This document shows, piece by piece, positions 53,656 through 64,000 of a DNA stretch of 64,000 nt. The DNA is from Metaphire vulgaris (Eukaryota; Annelida; Clitellata; Crassiclitellata; Megascolecidae). The notes under the pieces were generated by a model. The model was not told the origin of the DNA. It saw only the letters and a program-made list of their open reading frames with translations, and searched no databases. Location of the stretch: contig CM030833.1 of the NCBI GenBank assembly GCA_018105865.1, forward strand, positions 28,380,140 to 28,444,139, written 5' to 3'. The position numbers were made by a program, and so were the translations under genes. Each line of letters begins with the position of its first letter. Position 1 is the stretch's first letter.

Positions 53656-54006
53656 GCGCACCTAGATCTTTTATTTAGACAGGCTGCTTTGGAGAAATTG
53701 GTTTAATGGAGCAAATCAGCATTTTGGGTAACCAGGTACTACCATTAGCGGGGGACACTGACTCTTAAGATAAATAGATGCATACCATAAGTTAACATTA
53801 CTTACCAGTAATTTGAGCCAGATGCTCATAAAATACTGTGCTAATTTAAAGACTTTAAAGAATGAAAGAAAATCAGTTTTCTCAATTTTTATTTTAATCT
53901 CTTTTTACAGTAGTTTATTATTTTATTTTATAACTTTGAACTAGATGATCAAAGTTGCTGTTGAATTCCATTTGAGTAAATTAAAATTTTATTTTGTTCT
54001 CAGAAA

Positions 54007-57000
54007 ATGACTGAAATTGATAAGAATGCATCTAAGGTGAAGGGAAAGAAGTCTTTCTCGAAGACAAACCATGGAAGTAAGTTTATTAAAAACAAAAGCA
54101 AGAAGTCTGTCAACAGGACAAAGAAAGACAAAGATTTTGTCAAAGGACAGATTAAGTCATCATCAGAGCATAAAGAAAACAAGAAGAAGAAAGAAGAAAG
54201 TGAGCCAATGGAAGTCGATTATAGTTCCAATTTGCCGACAGATGAAAATACTCGTGGGCAAAAACAGAACGCTCAGAAAAAGAGGCAGACAAAAGGAGGA
54301 AAAGACGATGAAAATAAGAAGCCTAGAAAGGTAGGTTTAAGGATTACATTAAAATTATTGCACTATTTATGTTTAATTGTGCAAATCTTGAGTGAATACA
54401 TAGCTTTGGCATAGTTGCATTTATGGCAGCTTAAGCCACAGACATTGATTATTGATTTTTTAAAATATTATTGGTATTTTAATTGAAATTATATTATTGT
54501 TTTCATTGTTGATTTATGATGCATTATACCTGTGACACTGTCCTTGAAACCTTATGTTAGATATTTTGAGACATACCCCTAGTGATTGCCAAGTTTAGCT
54601 TAGTGCAGGTCATCCCAATATAGTAAAGAACAAAGAGTTTGTCTTATTGCAAAGTGATAAAAGTGTTAAATTTCAGTTTGATTTTGTCGACAATGATGAT
54701 AATGATGATGATGTTATTTGATGATTGCCTGACCACAAATGATGGCATGATGAGTTACTTTTTTCAGAAATAGGTGATTGCCAGAAACATATTAAAGTTT
54801 TGAATGAATGTTGTTAATGGTTAATGCTAATGTTACATGATGCAAAGGCAACATTTATTCTTAAATGAATTATTGGTCTAATTTTAGGTGCAATTTAATA
54901 AAGGGAAGAAAGGAAATCTTTCAAAAGAACCTGGAGCATCTTCTGAAAAGCGAAGCTTGAAACGAAAAAGAACGGAAGATGACGAAGGTTACTGTTGATG
55001 TGTGATGATCATAATGCTAGCATATCTATCGATATCCAGTTGCTATCAAAATATTTCTGCAAATTTCAAATAATTAAATTATGTCGTTATTTATCGATTG
55101 CTTGTTATCTACAGTGTTGTGCTCTATATCTACGTTATTCTTGACAGGGACTAAGCCCAAAAAGACCAAGATGTCGGACAGCCAACTGACAAAAAAGGAA
55201 ATAGAAAAGAAACGGAAGATGTCGAAGAAAAATTACGAGCTCGGAAGCAGAGCAAAAAGCCTGTGGGAACAACTTCGCAGGTTACAGACAACTTCATTGT
55301 CGAGCAGTTTCAGTCTTTTACGCTAGTTGTATTTGGACACTAATATAGAGTACATTTAGACCATGTAATAAGAATGATGTATAGTTTTATGTATAGTTTT
55401 AACAATTTCAAAAAAATATGTTTGGCTTTTCTCATTCTGCTAGGTTCGATTTGACGGCAGAGAAGAGACAAAAGGTTTCTCAGGAACTGTTTAATCTGGT
55501 TAAGACCCGCTGTGCGGTGCTTATTTTCGCGCACGACACTTCGCGCGTGATCCAGTCGCTCTTCAAATACGGATCAAAAGAACACAGAGATGCCATTTAC
55601 AATGAGCTTAAAGGTGAAACTATGTCGAAAGACATGTCATTTGAAACAACGCTGGCGTCTTTAAACTGGGATTAAATTTATTTTATTTTATTAATAAAAT
55701 TTTACTAAACTTTTTAAAAATTTTATTGTTGAACTTATTTAATCTTATTTTTTCTCTACAAGTGGATGTTCGAAATGTAAGAAATTTTCTTGATCTTTGA
55801 TTTCTGACTGAGAGGTTAAAGAAAAGCTGACATTTAGCAATATTAATTTTATATTTGACATTCTTGTCCATCAGTTTGCATATATTTGTCCTGCCATGGT
55901 GTTTCATTTGACCCATGAGATCCTCTTCAATAATTTTTGATGTACTTGTTTTGCTCCCAGAATTTCTGGTAAAATTTACTAGCTAGTACATGGTACAGTA
56001 ATTGTGATTATGCTGTTGAGTGTTCTATCATGGTTTTCTGAATAGATTTTTTGTATTTAACACATATTAAAGTTACCAAAAATATTGGTTCTCTTGTAGG
56101 AGAAGTTTTTGGAGCACTGTTTTAGTCTAGGTGATTTTCAGTTCATTCATGATGTTATTTTCAATATTTTTAGATCATTTGCTTCTGATCATCAAGTCAA
56201 AATATGCTAAGTTTTTTGTCAAAAAGGCATTGAAGTATGGGTGAGTGGAATTCATTTGTAATTAATTTCAAATGTTTTATTAACTTAGCACATTTTCTTG
56301 CTTTGTCAATTATTTTGGATTATCGTGTAACGAGATACAAACCGAAGGTTTAGATGGTTGAAGCAGTATTTGTGTTTCACGTTTGTTTAGGAAAAAGGAA
56401 CAGAGGGATGGTATTTTTGGCAGACTATCTGGCCACTATAAAAAGCTTCTGAAGCACAAGGTATAGTCTCTTTAATGCAACTTGGCTTTTGATGAGATTT
56501 AACCCTTTAGCTGCCTGAACTGAGTATACTCGATTATATTGCATATAGTTACAATGTATCTGGTGGTAGCTAAAGGGTTAACAAATGGCTGCTACTTGTG
56601 TATTTGTCAAAATGCCTGGAATTCCATTTGAAATGGAGATTTTGCTCTGTGCTGCAATGTATTGGGATTTCATCGTCATGATGGATCATCATTACGAGGT
56701 TGACAATGTATATTATTTGCTTTAGGAGGCTGGTCGTCTTGTTGAAATTATTTACAATGATTTTGCAAACGCTTCGCTTAGACGATCCATAACAGAGGAA
56801 TTCTATGGAAAGTCTTTCAGAGTTTTTAAGGTAAATATAGTTTTGTTTATCAGTTTGGCTGGTTTTTCTGGTGGTTTCTGTTTTAAGTTATTAACAGCAC
56901 CATAGCATTTTGTCAATTTTGCTGATTTTAACTGTGCCTTTCAAGCTGATTTTGCTTGTTTTATAGTCTCTTAAGTCAGATATTTATGGCTTTGAAACCT

Positions 57001-58596
57001 CTGTTGGTCTAAAATGGACGAAGCTTTTATGGATGAATTTAAGTATAGATTTTGAAAAATGATTGCAGGAAAATAAATCTGGTTACGTTGTTAAGGTATT
57101 TAGAAAATAATTTTTAGAAACATTGGTTTAATGAATATTGAAATTGGTTTGTTAGTCAGGAGACGTGAAAACTTTAGGAGACGTCATCCAAGCTAACCCA
57201 ACGCATCGTGAAATGCTGTTGAGTTCGCTGAAGAACACTCTTTCAACTTTGGCCACCAAGTTAGTCGATCTAATTGATTTGCAGTTTCTGTTGAATTTTT
57301 AGCACTTTTAATAACCCCTTAACCGTGTATTTAACTGTAACTCAATGTAAAATGGATGGATATATCCGGGATCCCCAGTTAAGGGGTTAGTACTGTTAGA
57401 AACTTGTGCCAGAACATTGCTAACCAGACCAAAGACACTTTTACGGCCTGAATCAGATTTTAAAGTGGTATTTGGCACCGGGGTGCCAAATGAGTGTAGT
57501 TTGTACTTGGACGGGTGACTGTCTGGGGTTTGAGTCATTGGTCAGTGACCATCTCGACCATGTCGTTGGGTCAGTGGCCAACTCGATTATTGGCTTAGGT
57601 GTTAGTAATAGTGTGAAACTGTGAGGATGAGCATGAGTGGAGAAAGGAATGGCCAATTACTCTAGGTTAATGCTTAAGACACCCATGTCTCTTCTTGCTT
57701 GTCTGTAACTGGAGATCAGCGCCAATTGCCAATTCCAATGTTCAGATTCAGTTGCAGCACAACTTTTCAGTGGTGGCTGCACAGAGGGGCCCGTGGGGGC
57801 CCGTGCCCCCTATTGAGTGCCTGCCCCCCAGCGCCCTTCCTGTTGGGACCTATACTTAATACTAGATACCTAACAACAAATGGTTGACCCCCATGATTAG
57901 AAGTTGCCACCCCAACGCCCCCACTTGCCAAATCTTGGAGCCGCCACTGCAACTTTTACCTTGCATAAGTTTTTACTAGCACCCAGTTCTGACTCAAGAA
58001 TGTCTAAACTCGACAACTCAACTCCACATGCCACCTTGTTATTAGATTCTCCTCCTTTTTTTTCATTGTGGCATATTTTGGTAGTAGTTTGACTTGATTG
58101 GACATTATATCAGAAATCATACATGTACCTTGTTGTAGTTTATGAAATATGAAATTAATAATGAATATTTATGATCGTTGATTTTAATTTCTGTTTAGAT
58201 CGTTGCTGGAGCATTCTGTGGTTCATCACCTTTTCCTTGAATACTTCTCAAATGCAGACGATGCCATGAGAACTGTTAGTTGCTTTTATTCATCTGTAAC
58301 AAAGATGTCCAAAAAAAACTATAGATGACTATGGTTAAATGCACCGCTTGGCTATTGGCCCACTTTTATGATTTGCTTTTGAAAGCGATACTGAGATTCA
58401 AATTCGTAACTGTGATGCCGGTTTTGAAACGAATTCAGATGGTTTAAATTCTCCCAAAAACAGGTTTTTTTTCTGGATTATATCTGGTCTCTGGTGTGAA
58501 TTTGAAGCAATCTAGATTTTATGTTTATTTCTTCACTGTTTAGTACATTGGGTTGATGGCATACCAGTAATCATTCTCATGACACACAAGAAAAAT

Positions 58597-58649
<53 letters not shown>

Positions 58650-58653
58650 ATAC

Positions 58654-58688
<35 letters not shown>

Positions 58689-61527
58689 TCAACTACCTGG
58701 TTTAGTTATTCGATTTGATTTTGTGGCTGAATGGTTTTTTATTTAAGGTTTTTCATGTTTTGTGTATTTGTTAGGACATGATTGAAACTGCTAGAGAAGG
58801 TTTGATTCATATGCTGCATACAAGGGATGGCTCAAGGGTTGCAATGATTGGTCTGTGGCACGGAACTGCTAAGGTTAGGACATAATGCATATCTACGTAC
58901 TGCATATTTACTTTCTGAAAATTGTATAGCATCATCTAAGTGAAATTTTGGCCTCCACATTGATGTTTGATTTTATTGTTTGTTCTGGATCTCTTATATT
59001 TTGTTTATTAGTCATGCTGTTTTTGTAGCATAAAAGTCAAGATATTTAAAACATGTTAAATCTTAGGACAGGTGTTGTATGTGGTGTATTGTCAACTTTA
59101 CTGTTCTCGTTTTTAAATTCTAGGATCGTAAAGTCATCGTGAAAACTTTCAAGACTTACGTTGCAAAGATCTGTAAAGAAGAATACGGCCATCTTGTGAT
59201 GTTAGCCTTATTTGACGTCGTTGATGATACGAAACTCATACAGAAAGCAATTCTTGATGTAAGTTTGCATTATTTGCACTATTGTGAAACGTGAGTGCAG
59301 CATTACCATTTGTACTCATTTTGTAACTGCCCTCTAGCAAGGTAAGACTGAGTCAACCTTAGTGGGTATCAAACCAGTGACCTTCAGATCTCTATGCCAA
59401 TGTTGTTACCGCTGCTAACTTTCTATAATAAATAATCGAATCTAATCTTAAACTTCTATAGTGCCACTTCATAATGCACAAGAGCATCAGCCGATGGCAG
59501 ACCAAATCAAAATAAGTCAAGATCCAGGTCAAATCCAGGATATCCGGCCAGTCATACACGTAAATATACAACCGTAAATAGTTGTATTTAATTAGTTGGT
59601 ATTAAAATTTTTGTTCCTTTGACTTTATCGTGTGTTTGTGTTTCAAAAGGAGTTGATACAGTCTATTGATGAACTGGTGCAAGATGTGCATGGACGGAAA
59701 GTGCTCCACTATCTTCTGTCGCCGCGTGATCCGCTTCATTTTCATCCAGAAATTGTGACAGTCCTGCAGCAGGGAGATGGAAACGCTCACAGGTATGCCA
59801 TCGGCTAGCTCAAGATTTGAAACGACGTAATTTTTTTCTACTTGACGGGTTATGCAGTCCAAGAAAGAACCAGCCGTGAATGTTTTGCTATTGAAGAGGC
59901 AAAACTCGCTCATGATGTTTATTGTTTTGTTTTTAGCAAAAAAGAGCCGGAAATAAGACGCCGGGAGTTGAACCAGTACATTTCAGGTCCTTTGCTTCAG
60001 TGGATTGTTGAACATTACAAGGACATTGGGAATGACGGTGCATTGCATCACCTTACTAATGCCATTATCAAGCATGCTGATGGTAAGCTGATAGTTTAAT
60101 TAATTTACATGGCCAATTGATCTAATTTTCTTGCATGGACGTACAAGTTTCAAGCGCATTTCAAAGCATAACGTAAAATGGCAGCCATTGTGATAAGGCA
60201 GCTTTCAATTGGTTACTTTTCACGGGTTAATGGTTTGCAAGCTTTGAGGCTTAGCTTAATTTTAAAGTAATCAGGAGAAGCTGAATAGACTTTTATATTT
60301 GAGTTATTAGCCGTTTCGATGAACATTTTATCTTGCAGGAGATAAAAGTCCTGCGATGAAGTCTATTGCAGAAATGGCTGCCGTGCCATTTGTCCCGAAC
60401 AGTGAATTTATCACGTTGTCGACAACGCGTCTGGCAATATGAACCTTCAGCATCTCATCAAAGACGATGCCGTTCGATTCAAGTCCGGAGAAAAGGGTTT
60501 GTGAATTTCTTGTCTTGAATTGTTTGCATGTTTTGCATGCACTGAATATATTATTCAGTCAGTGTTTATTCTAGGCCTTTCTCTGGGAATTTCCTCCCAA
60601 AGTTTTAAAACCCTCCCCATTTTTTTTATGTTGGCTGGGGGATGGAAATCCCTCCTCGAAAAGTGTGGAGACTCAGACTTTGTCCCCCCAAAGATTTCAA
60701 CCCCCCCCCCCAATGTCAAGGTGGCTAGAATAAACACTGTTATTCAGTTAATATGATTCATTTGGTTGCCTTCAAATTGTGTTTCTTAATTCTGATGGAA
60801 CTTTCTTACTGCCTTTACTGTTTCTCATGTCTTTATTTTGATAAGATTAATGAATTAGATCTTCACAGTTTTCATGATTAATATATGTTCTGAGAAATTG
60901 TGAGTTAAAACGTTTTTTCAGACTTTCTGCTGTGTACTCAAAATGATGTTATCTTAATTATGTTTTTTGTAGTTTTATTTTCCAAAATCCTTCTTGACAC
61001 AGTATCGCCAGACAACATGATATCCTGGATGACATGCAACCGAGGATGCTTTATGCTAATATGGTAAGATGTTACCTTGGGTTATGTTATTAAAGTGAAT
61101 TATTGCAGACATTTATGGTTGATATCACATAAGATTTACTGGTATTTATTTGCTGCAATTTTACTCCTTTACAAGTTGCCTGATTGTTACAATATGTGTT
61201 GATCTTGGAAGATTTCATTGGTTGTTTGTGTGCTCTTATAATTATAGTGTTTGTTGTTGAGAAGTTGGGTTTCAAAATGTGGCTATGGGCTATTGGCCAG
61301 CTGAGTTTAAGTTTTGCCTCAACTGTTCTACTGATCATCTTGGTGTATCAGAGTTTCTTAGGGTTGTATGTTGACATACTGATTTGATTGTTTACTTCAG
61401 CTTGTTTGAAACCGAGCTTCCAGAAGTGGCAAGTCGTTTAAAAACGGTCTTAGCAGATTCGAAAGGGACGCTGAAAAAGCTCAAATTTCCTGGAGCGCAA
61501 ATACTTGTGAAGAAATTAACTTCATAA
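54007..61527 (+). CDS. PUM3: PUM3 (Puf-A/KIAA0020) nucleolar Pumilio-repeat protein, sixteen coding exons, one apparent frameshift
   Basis: Exons: 54007-54330, 54888-54987, 55148-55280, 55444-55613, 56174-56240, 56391-56460, 56726-56830, 57156-57259, 58199-58274, 58775-58873, 59124-59258, 59650-59792, 59937-60082, 60339-60496, 60973-61063, 61401-61527. Residues 1-180 are Lys-rich with nuclear-localisation character. Then come LGSRAKSLWEQLRR, FAHDTSRVIQSLFKYGS, HTRDGSRVAMIGLWHGTAKDR (in part), HLVMLALFDVVDDTKL and HGRKVLHYLLSPRDP. These are the PUM3 landmarks in the right order, with the CPL-type C-terminal region in the last exons. PUM3 is a nucleolar Puf-like protein of 11 repeats that binds DNA and RNA without the sequence specificity of classic Pumilio and acts in ribosome biogenesis. 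In exon 60339-60496 the frame shifts by one near 60407. With one base added the CDS is 2049 nt (682 residues). An acceptor at 54003 implies a non-coding first exon upstream. Confidence 0.93.
56499..56581. mobile_element. TTAA-flanked foldback element, diverged copy, in a PUM3 intron
   Basis: TTAA-CCCTTTAGCTGCC at the left and GGTAGCTAAAGGG-TTAA at the right. The interior differs from the main family. Confidence 0.65.
57311..57390. mobile_element. TTAA foldback element, 80 bp, flanks mutated
   Basis: Interior nearly identical to 25015 and 45027. The flanking target reads ATAA at the left and TTAG at the right. Confidence 0.85.
57768..57949. mobile_element. hAT-like MITE, family B, exact 8-bp duplication
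   Basis: CAGTGGTGGCTGC at the left and GGAGCCGCCACTG at the right. Duplication CAACTTTT (57760-57767, 57950-57957). Confidence 0.92.
58596..58688. repeat. ACT and AAT trinucleotide repeat
   Basis: ACT run passing into TAA run in a PUM3 intron. Confidence 0.97.
59325..59425 (-). repeat. tRNA-derived SINE copy
   Basis: On - strand: A box GTTAGCAGCGGTAAC (59405-59419) and B box GGTTTGATACCC (59364-59375). Same body as 32130-32315. Confidence 0.75.
59435..59545 (-). repeat. LINE 3'-tail fragment, reverse
   Basis: CTAATCTTAAACTTCTATAG, CAGCCGATGGCAGACCAAAT and CAAGATCCAGGTCAAATCC match the reverse of 63580-63680. It abuts the SINE at 59325. Confidence 0.7.
60559..60739. mobile_element. hAT-like MITE, family A, in a PUM3 intron
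   Basis: CAGTGTTTATTCTAGGCC at the left and GGCTAGAATAAACACTG at the right. TTATTCAGT lies on both sides (8-9 bp duplication). Confidence 0.9.
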
Positions 61528-61603
61528 TATCTATTGTCAGACATTGATTTTATTATTCAAGAATTGGCTTTTAAGATGTTGATTGATTGCCAGTTAAGTT
61601 CTG

Positions 61604-61609
61604 AATAAA
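61604..61609 (+). terminator. PUM3: poly(A) signal of PUM3
   Basis: AATAAA 77 bp after the stop codon and followed by a GT-rich stretch, a good position for cleavage near 61.62-61.63 kb. Confidence 0.65.
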
Positions 61610-61672
61610 ATGTCCAACTCCTAGTATTCACTGCTTCTATTTATGCAGAATCAAATACATAGGTTTTTGAAT

Positions 61673-63807
61673 TCATATTAGCGATTCCCTCAGCAATTGG
61701 TTCTCCAGCTGGATCTTTTTTATGGTTTCACTGACTATGAGGAACGTTGGTCTTTGGCTCGGATCTCCGTGCCAGCAGCTAAGCATCAGCTCATAACTAA
61801 AAAATGAAATACATGTAAAAACATTTTGAGATTAACCCCTTAACCGGGCGCAACGGCTCAGAGCCGTCCAGTTTACATTGAGTTACAGATTTATTCCCCA
61901 GTAAAGGGGTTAATTATGTAATTGGCAATATCCTTGCGTTGATATTCTTGCATTCGTAGAGGATACTTTTATTGTTCCTAAGCAGCGTCCCAATCAAAAA
62001 CGGTTATTTACTAGCGTGGTGAACTGGTGACGCCATGCTTGAGTCTGTTTCAGAAAGGAATTGTAATTTTGCTCTCGTTCACCCTTGATGGCCATCTAAT
62101 AACCCTTCAGTGACCATTTCTCCCTTATGTGTAAATTTTATGAACGAACCACAAAAAGGGTTACTAGCTGCATACATTGTTTAAAACCAAGGGTAGTCTA
62201 GGAAATAAGGTCATTAGTACAGTAATCCTATCTTTACAGCACGTACATTGCTTCTTGGCATCCGTAAGGTTTTGGCAGTCGATATCCGCGGTTGAGATGG
62301 CGTAGCAGGTCCCTTGGTTCGATTTGTGCATATGGAGTTTCACCGTGGGTTATGATTTCCCACAGCACGACACCGTATGACCAACTAACCAACAACAATA
62401 ATCAACTAGTTTTGTTGCAACAGCACCATGAATTCACATAATGCCAATTCTAGTGTCAATGAGAATGTGTCTTTTCTTATTCCTATGCATTTTTTCACCA
62501 ATGTCTTATCAGTTTCCAGAAGTAGGCCCTACAGGCCTCAGTTTCTGGGCTTGGGCAAATAATTGACTGACCATGAATGTTGTTTAAAAGTCAATTCAAT
62601 ATCTGACCAGATGATCTCTACTTTCAACACTGAAACGTCAGTTTTAGTCGTAGCGGTAATGTGAGCACAAGTGATGAGCAAAATATATTCAATGTTTGAA
62701 TGTTAGGCATAAATGAGAACAGATAAAAGCATCTGAAAGGCACACTGGCCAAGATCTTTAAAAAGTCGACATTCATTTGCAGCACTGAACTTACAGAGAT
62801 TTGTGGATACCATGTGGTAGTTATGGAAACTGTCTATGTACTATGTAGCCTACTTGAAAGAATAGTGTAGGTTAGAATTTTGGGAAATTATTTATTTGGT
62901 CATATATTTGGCCCTAACGGGTGCATATACAGCGTATATAGGGCCTACTTACACATCTGTCATTAGTGTATGGAAATTGTTTTCCAGTACTTCAGGTGCT
63001 GACCAGGCTTTATAAATGGCCTGAAACAAAATTTAAATTAATTATTGCGCGTGATTATTACAACACTTTAATATAGAAAATTTGACATTGTATTAAACTA
63101 GAAATTGTGATAGAATGATGATGAGTTGTCAACTTGTCAATTATTAGAATGTATCAGAACACGATCTCTTAAATGAAGGTCAATTATTGAAATTGGATCG
63201 CATTAACTGCGAAAAAATTTTGGTTATACTGCTTGAATGCGGAAAATTAGCAAGCGGGTCTATGTCAGCAATTTATTATCTAGTTAATTAGCAAATCTAT
63301 CCTCACTAATTAATCATAACTAATGGGTAGTGTGTATCAAACCATGCCCCCCCCCACTACTCCAGGTCACAAATCGCACCCTGATGTTAAGAATGGTTCT
63401 CGGTTCTTGGTTCTCGTGCTTTCTCAGTGGCTGCCCCAAAACTCTGGAACTCATTGCCTCAGCATGTTCGCATTGCAAATTCATCACAAATTTTTAGAGC
63501 AAGATTAAAAACCCATCTTTTTGACCGGGCTTATCCACCATAGACTGTCACCCGTTTGTCCGGCCGGATACCCTGGATTTGACCTGGATCTTTAGTGATT
63601 TGGATTTGGTGTGCCATCGGTTGATGCTTCTGTGCATTATGAAAGTGGCGCTATAGAAGTTTAAGATTAGATTTAGATTAGAAGAATGAAAGACAAATGA
63701 GTCGATCTGCTCACTCGTGCTATATCAGGCGCATTTAGCGCCACTATCTTCGGAGTCAGGTCGTCCGCGAGAAGAACGTGAATAGTGCACAGTTCCCGAT
63801 GAACGAT
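61673..63807 (-). CDS. receptor-like tyrosine pseudokinase, C-terminal part, four exons, 5'-partial
   Basis: Exons in transcript order: 63807-63715, 63020-62953, 62384-62247, 61796-61673 (stop TGA). Phases match at all joins. The encoded C-lobe has tyrosine-kinase landmarks: a catalytic-loop region starting IVHREL, WSAPEVL, DVWSYGVVLWEIITHGETPY, CQEAIYELMLSCW and DPSQRPTF. The catalytic-loop HRD is HRE, the following AARN is CTIH (no Mg-binding Asn), and DFG is replaced by ALN, so catalysis is very unlikely. Only about 12 residues separate ALN from the WSAPE segment, so the activation loop lacks the usual paired tyrosines. It ends with a short helix (QLENQLLRESLI) and no long tail. The rest of the kinase and any extracellular part lie beyond the window. 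A STYK1/NOK-like, PTK7-like or other divergent receptor is possible; I cannot decide. Confidence 0.82.
61832..61913. mobile_element. TTAA foldback element, 82 bp, in a pseudokinase intron
   Basis: TTAA-CCCCTTAACCGGG at the left and CCAGTAAAGGGG-TTAA at the right. The internal strand is inverted relative to the 25015 type (CCAGTTTACATTGAGTTACA). Confidence 0.8.
63350..63690 (+). mobile_element. 5'-truncated LINE: end of ORF2 plus 3' tail
   Basis: 63403-63543 encodes an ORF2 C-terminus of the kind FSVAAPKLWNSLPQHV...FRARLKTHLFD, ending at TAG. The 3' UTR follows (ACCTGGATC, TTTGGTGTGCCATCGGTTG) and ends GGCGCTATAGAAGTTTAAG with an ATTAG-type tail. It lies in an intron of the pseudokinase, antisense to it. 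Probably of the L2/CR1/Rex group. Confidence 0.8.
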
Positions 63808-63954
63808 CTGCAACATAAAATACAAAGGGTCAGCAAAATCGCTCTGTCGTGGTCAGATATTTTTTTAGCAACATTTGCCCAAAAATTAGACGATGAGCAG
63901 GCGATGCATCCAAAGAGGACGGGTAAGTCTTCGCGTGGGCCTATTCACGATCTT

Positions 63955-64000
63955 CGGTGGCGGTTCCAGGATTTCTTGGTGGGGAGGGGGATGGGTGAAA
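63955..64000. mobile_element. left end of a CAGTGGCGG-type MITE cut by the window edge
   Basis: GGTGGCGGTTCCAGGATTT followed by a GGGGAGGGGG block resembles the start of family B and the 40140 element. The other end is outside the window. Confidence 0.45.

Noticed and set aside
59842..60099. ORF beginning upstream of PUM3 exon 59937-60082 taken as its real start
   Set aside because: The first 30 codons lie in the intron; the acceptor TTTTTAG at 59936 and the phase with exon 59650-59792 define the exon.
63323..63508. ORF in the LINE fragment considered as a host gene
   Set aside because: The neighbouring frame gives the LINE ORF2 end (AAPKLWNSLP...), so this one is a shadow.

Overview
The window is nuclear DNA from an animal. 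Coding exons are short, GT..AG-bounded and separated by AT-rich introns, one of them about 23 kb. Microsatellites are abundant, and there are many miniature inverted-repeat elements, LINE tails and tRNA-derived SINEs. The gene set (WIPI2, a neuregulin-type ligand, TOX, PUM3, a receptor-like pseudokinase) points to a non-vertebrate bilaterian with a repeat-rich genome, probably aquatic. I cannot name the species or phylum. All gene models were assembled by hand from reading frame, splice sites and remembered family features; no database search was run.

Layout: (1) 344-5216, + strand: the last eight exons of a WIPI2-like autophagy beta-propeller gene, with a 3' UTR to about 8.27 kb. (2) 10270-15386, - strand: a complete seven-exon neuregulin-like membrane ligand of 634 residues, ending tail-to-tail against WIPI2. 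Its mature N-terminus looks like an agrin NtA/NTR-type domain. (3) 15.4-20.7 kb: repeats, a foldback element with telomere-like arms, and a CpG-rich block (17.83-18.18 kb) that may be a promoter. (4) 20698-50622, + strand: a TOX-family HMG-box gene with a first coding exon, an intron of about 23 kb and seven further exons. The intron is filled with transposon remnants and simple repeats and has a second CpG-rich block near 41 kb. (5) 54007-61527, + strand: a complete sixteen-exon PUM3 (Puf-A) gene. (6) 61673-63807, - strand: the C-terminal four exons of a tyrosine-kinase-like gene whose catalytic motifs are lost. It converges on PUM3 with only about 63 bp between the PUM3 poly(A) signal and the kinase stop codon.

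Two otherwise clean genes (TOX and PUM3) each carry one apparent single-base deletion next to a homopolymer. Restoring one base returns each frame and makes the total CDS length divisible by three, so assembly errors are more likely than pseudogenes. The five genes do not form a pathway; the window is an ordinary multi-gene segment. Its most unusual contents are the pseudokinase, the domain mix of the neuregulin-like ligand, and a dense set of small DNA transposons, many with exact target-site duplications.
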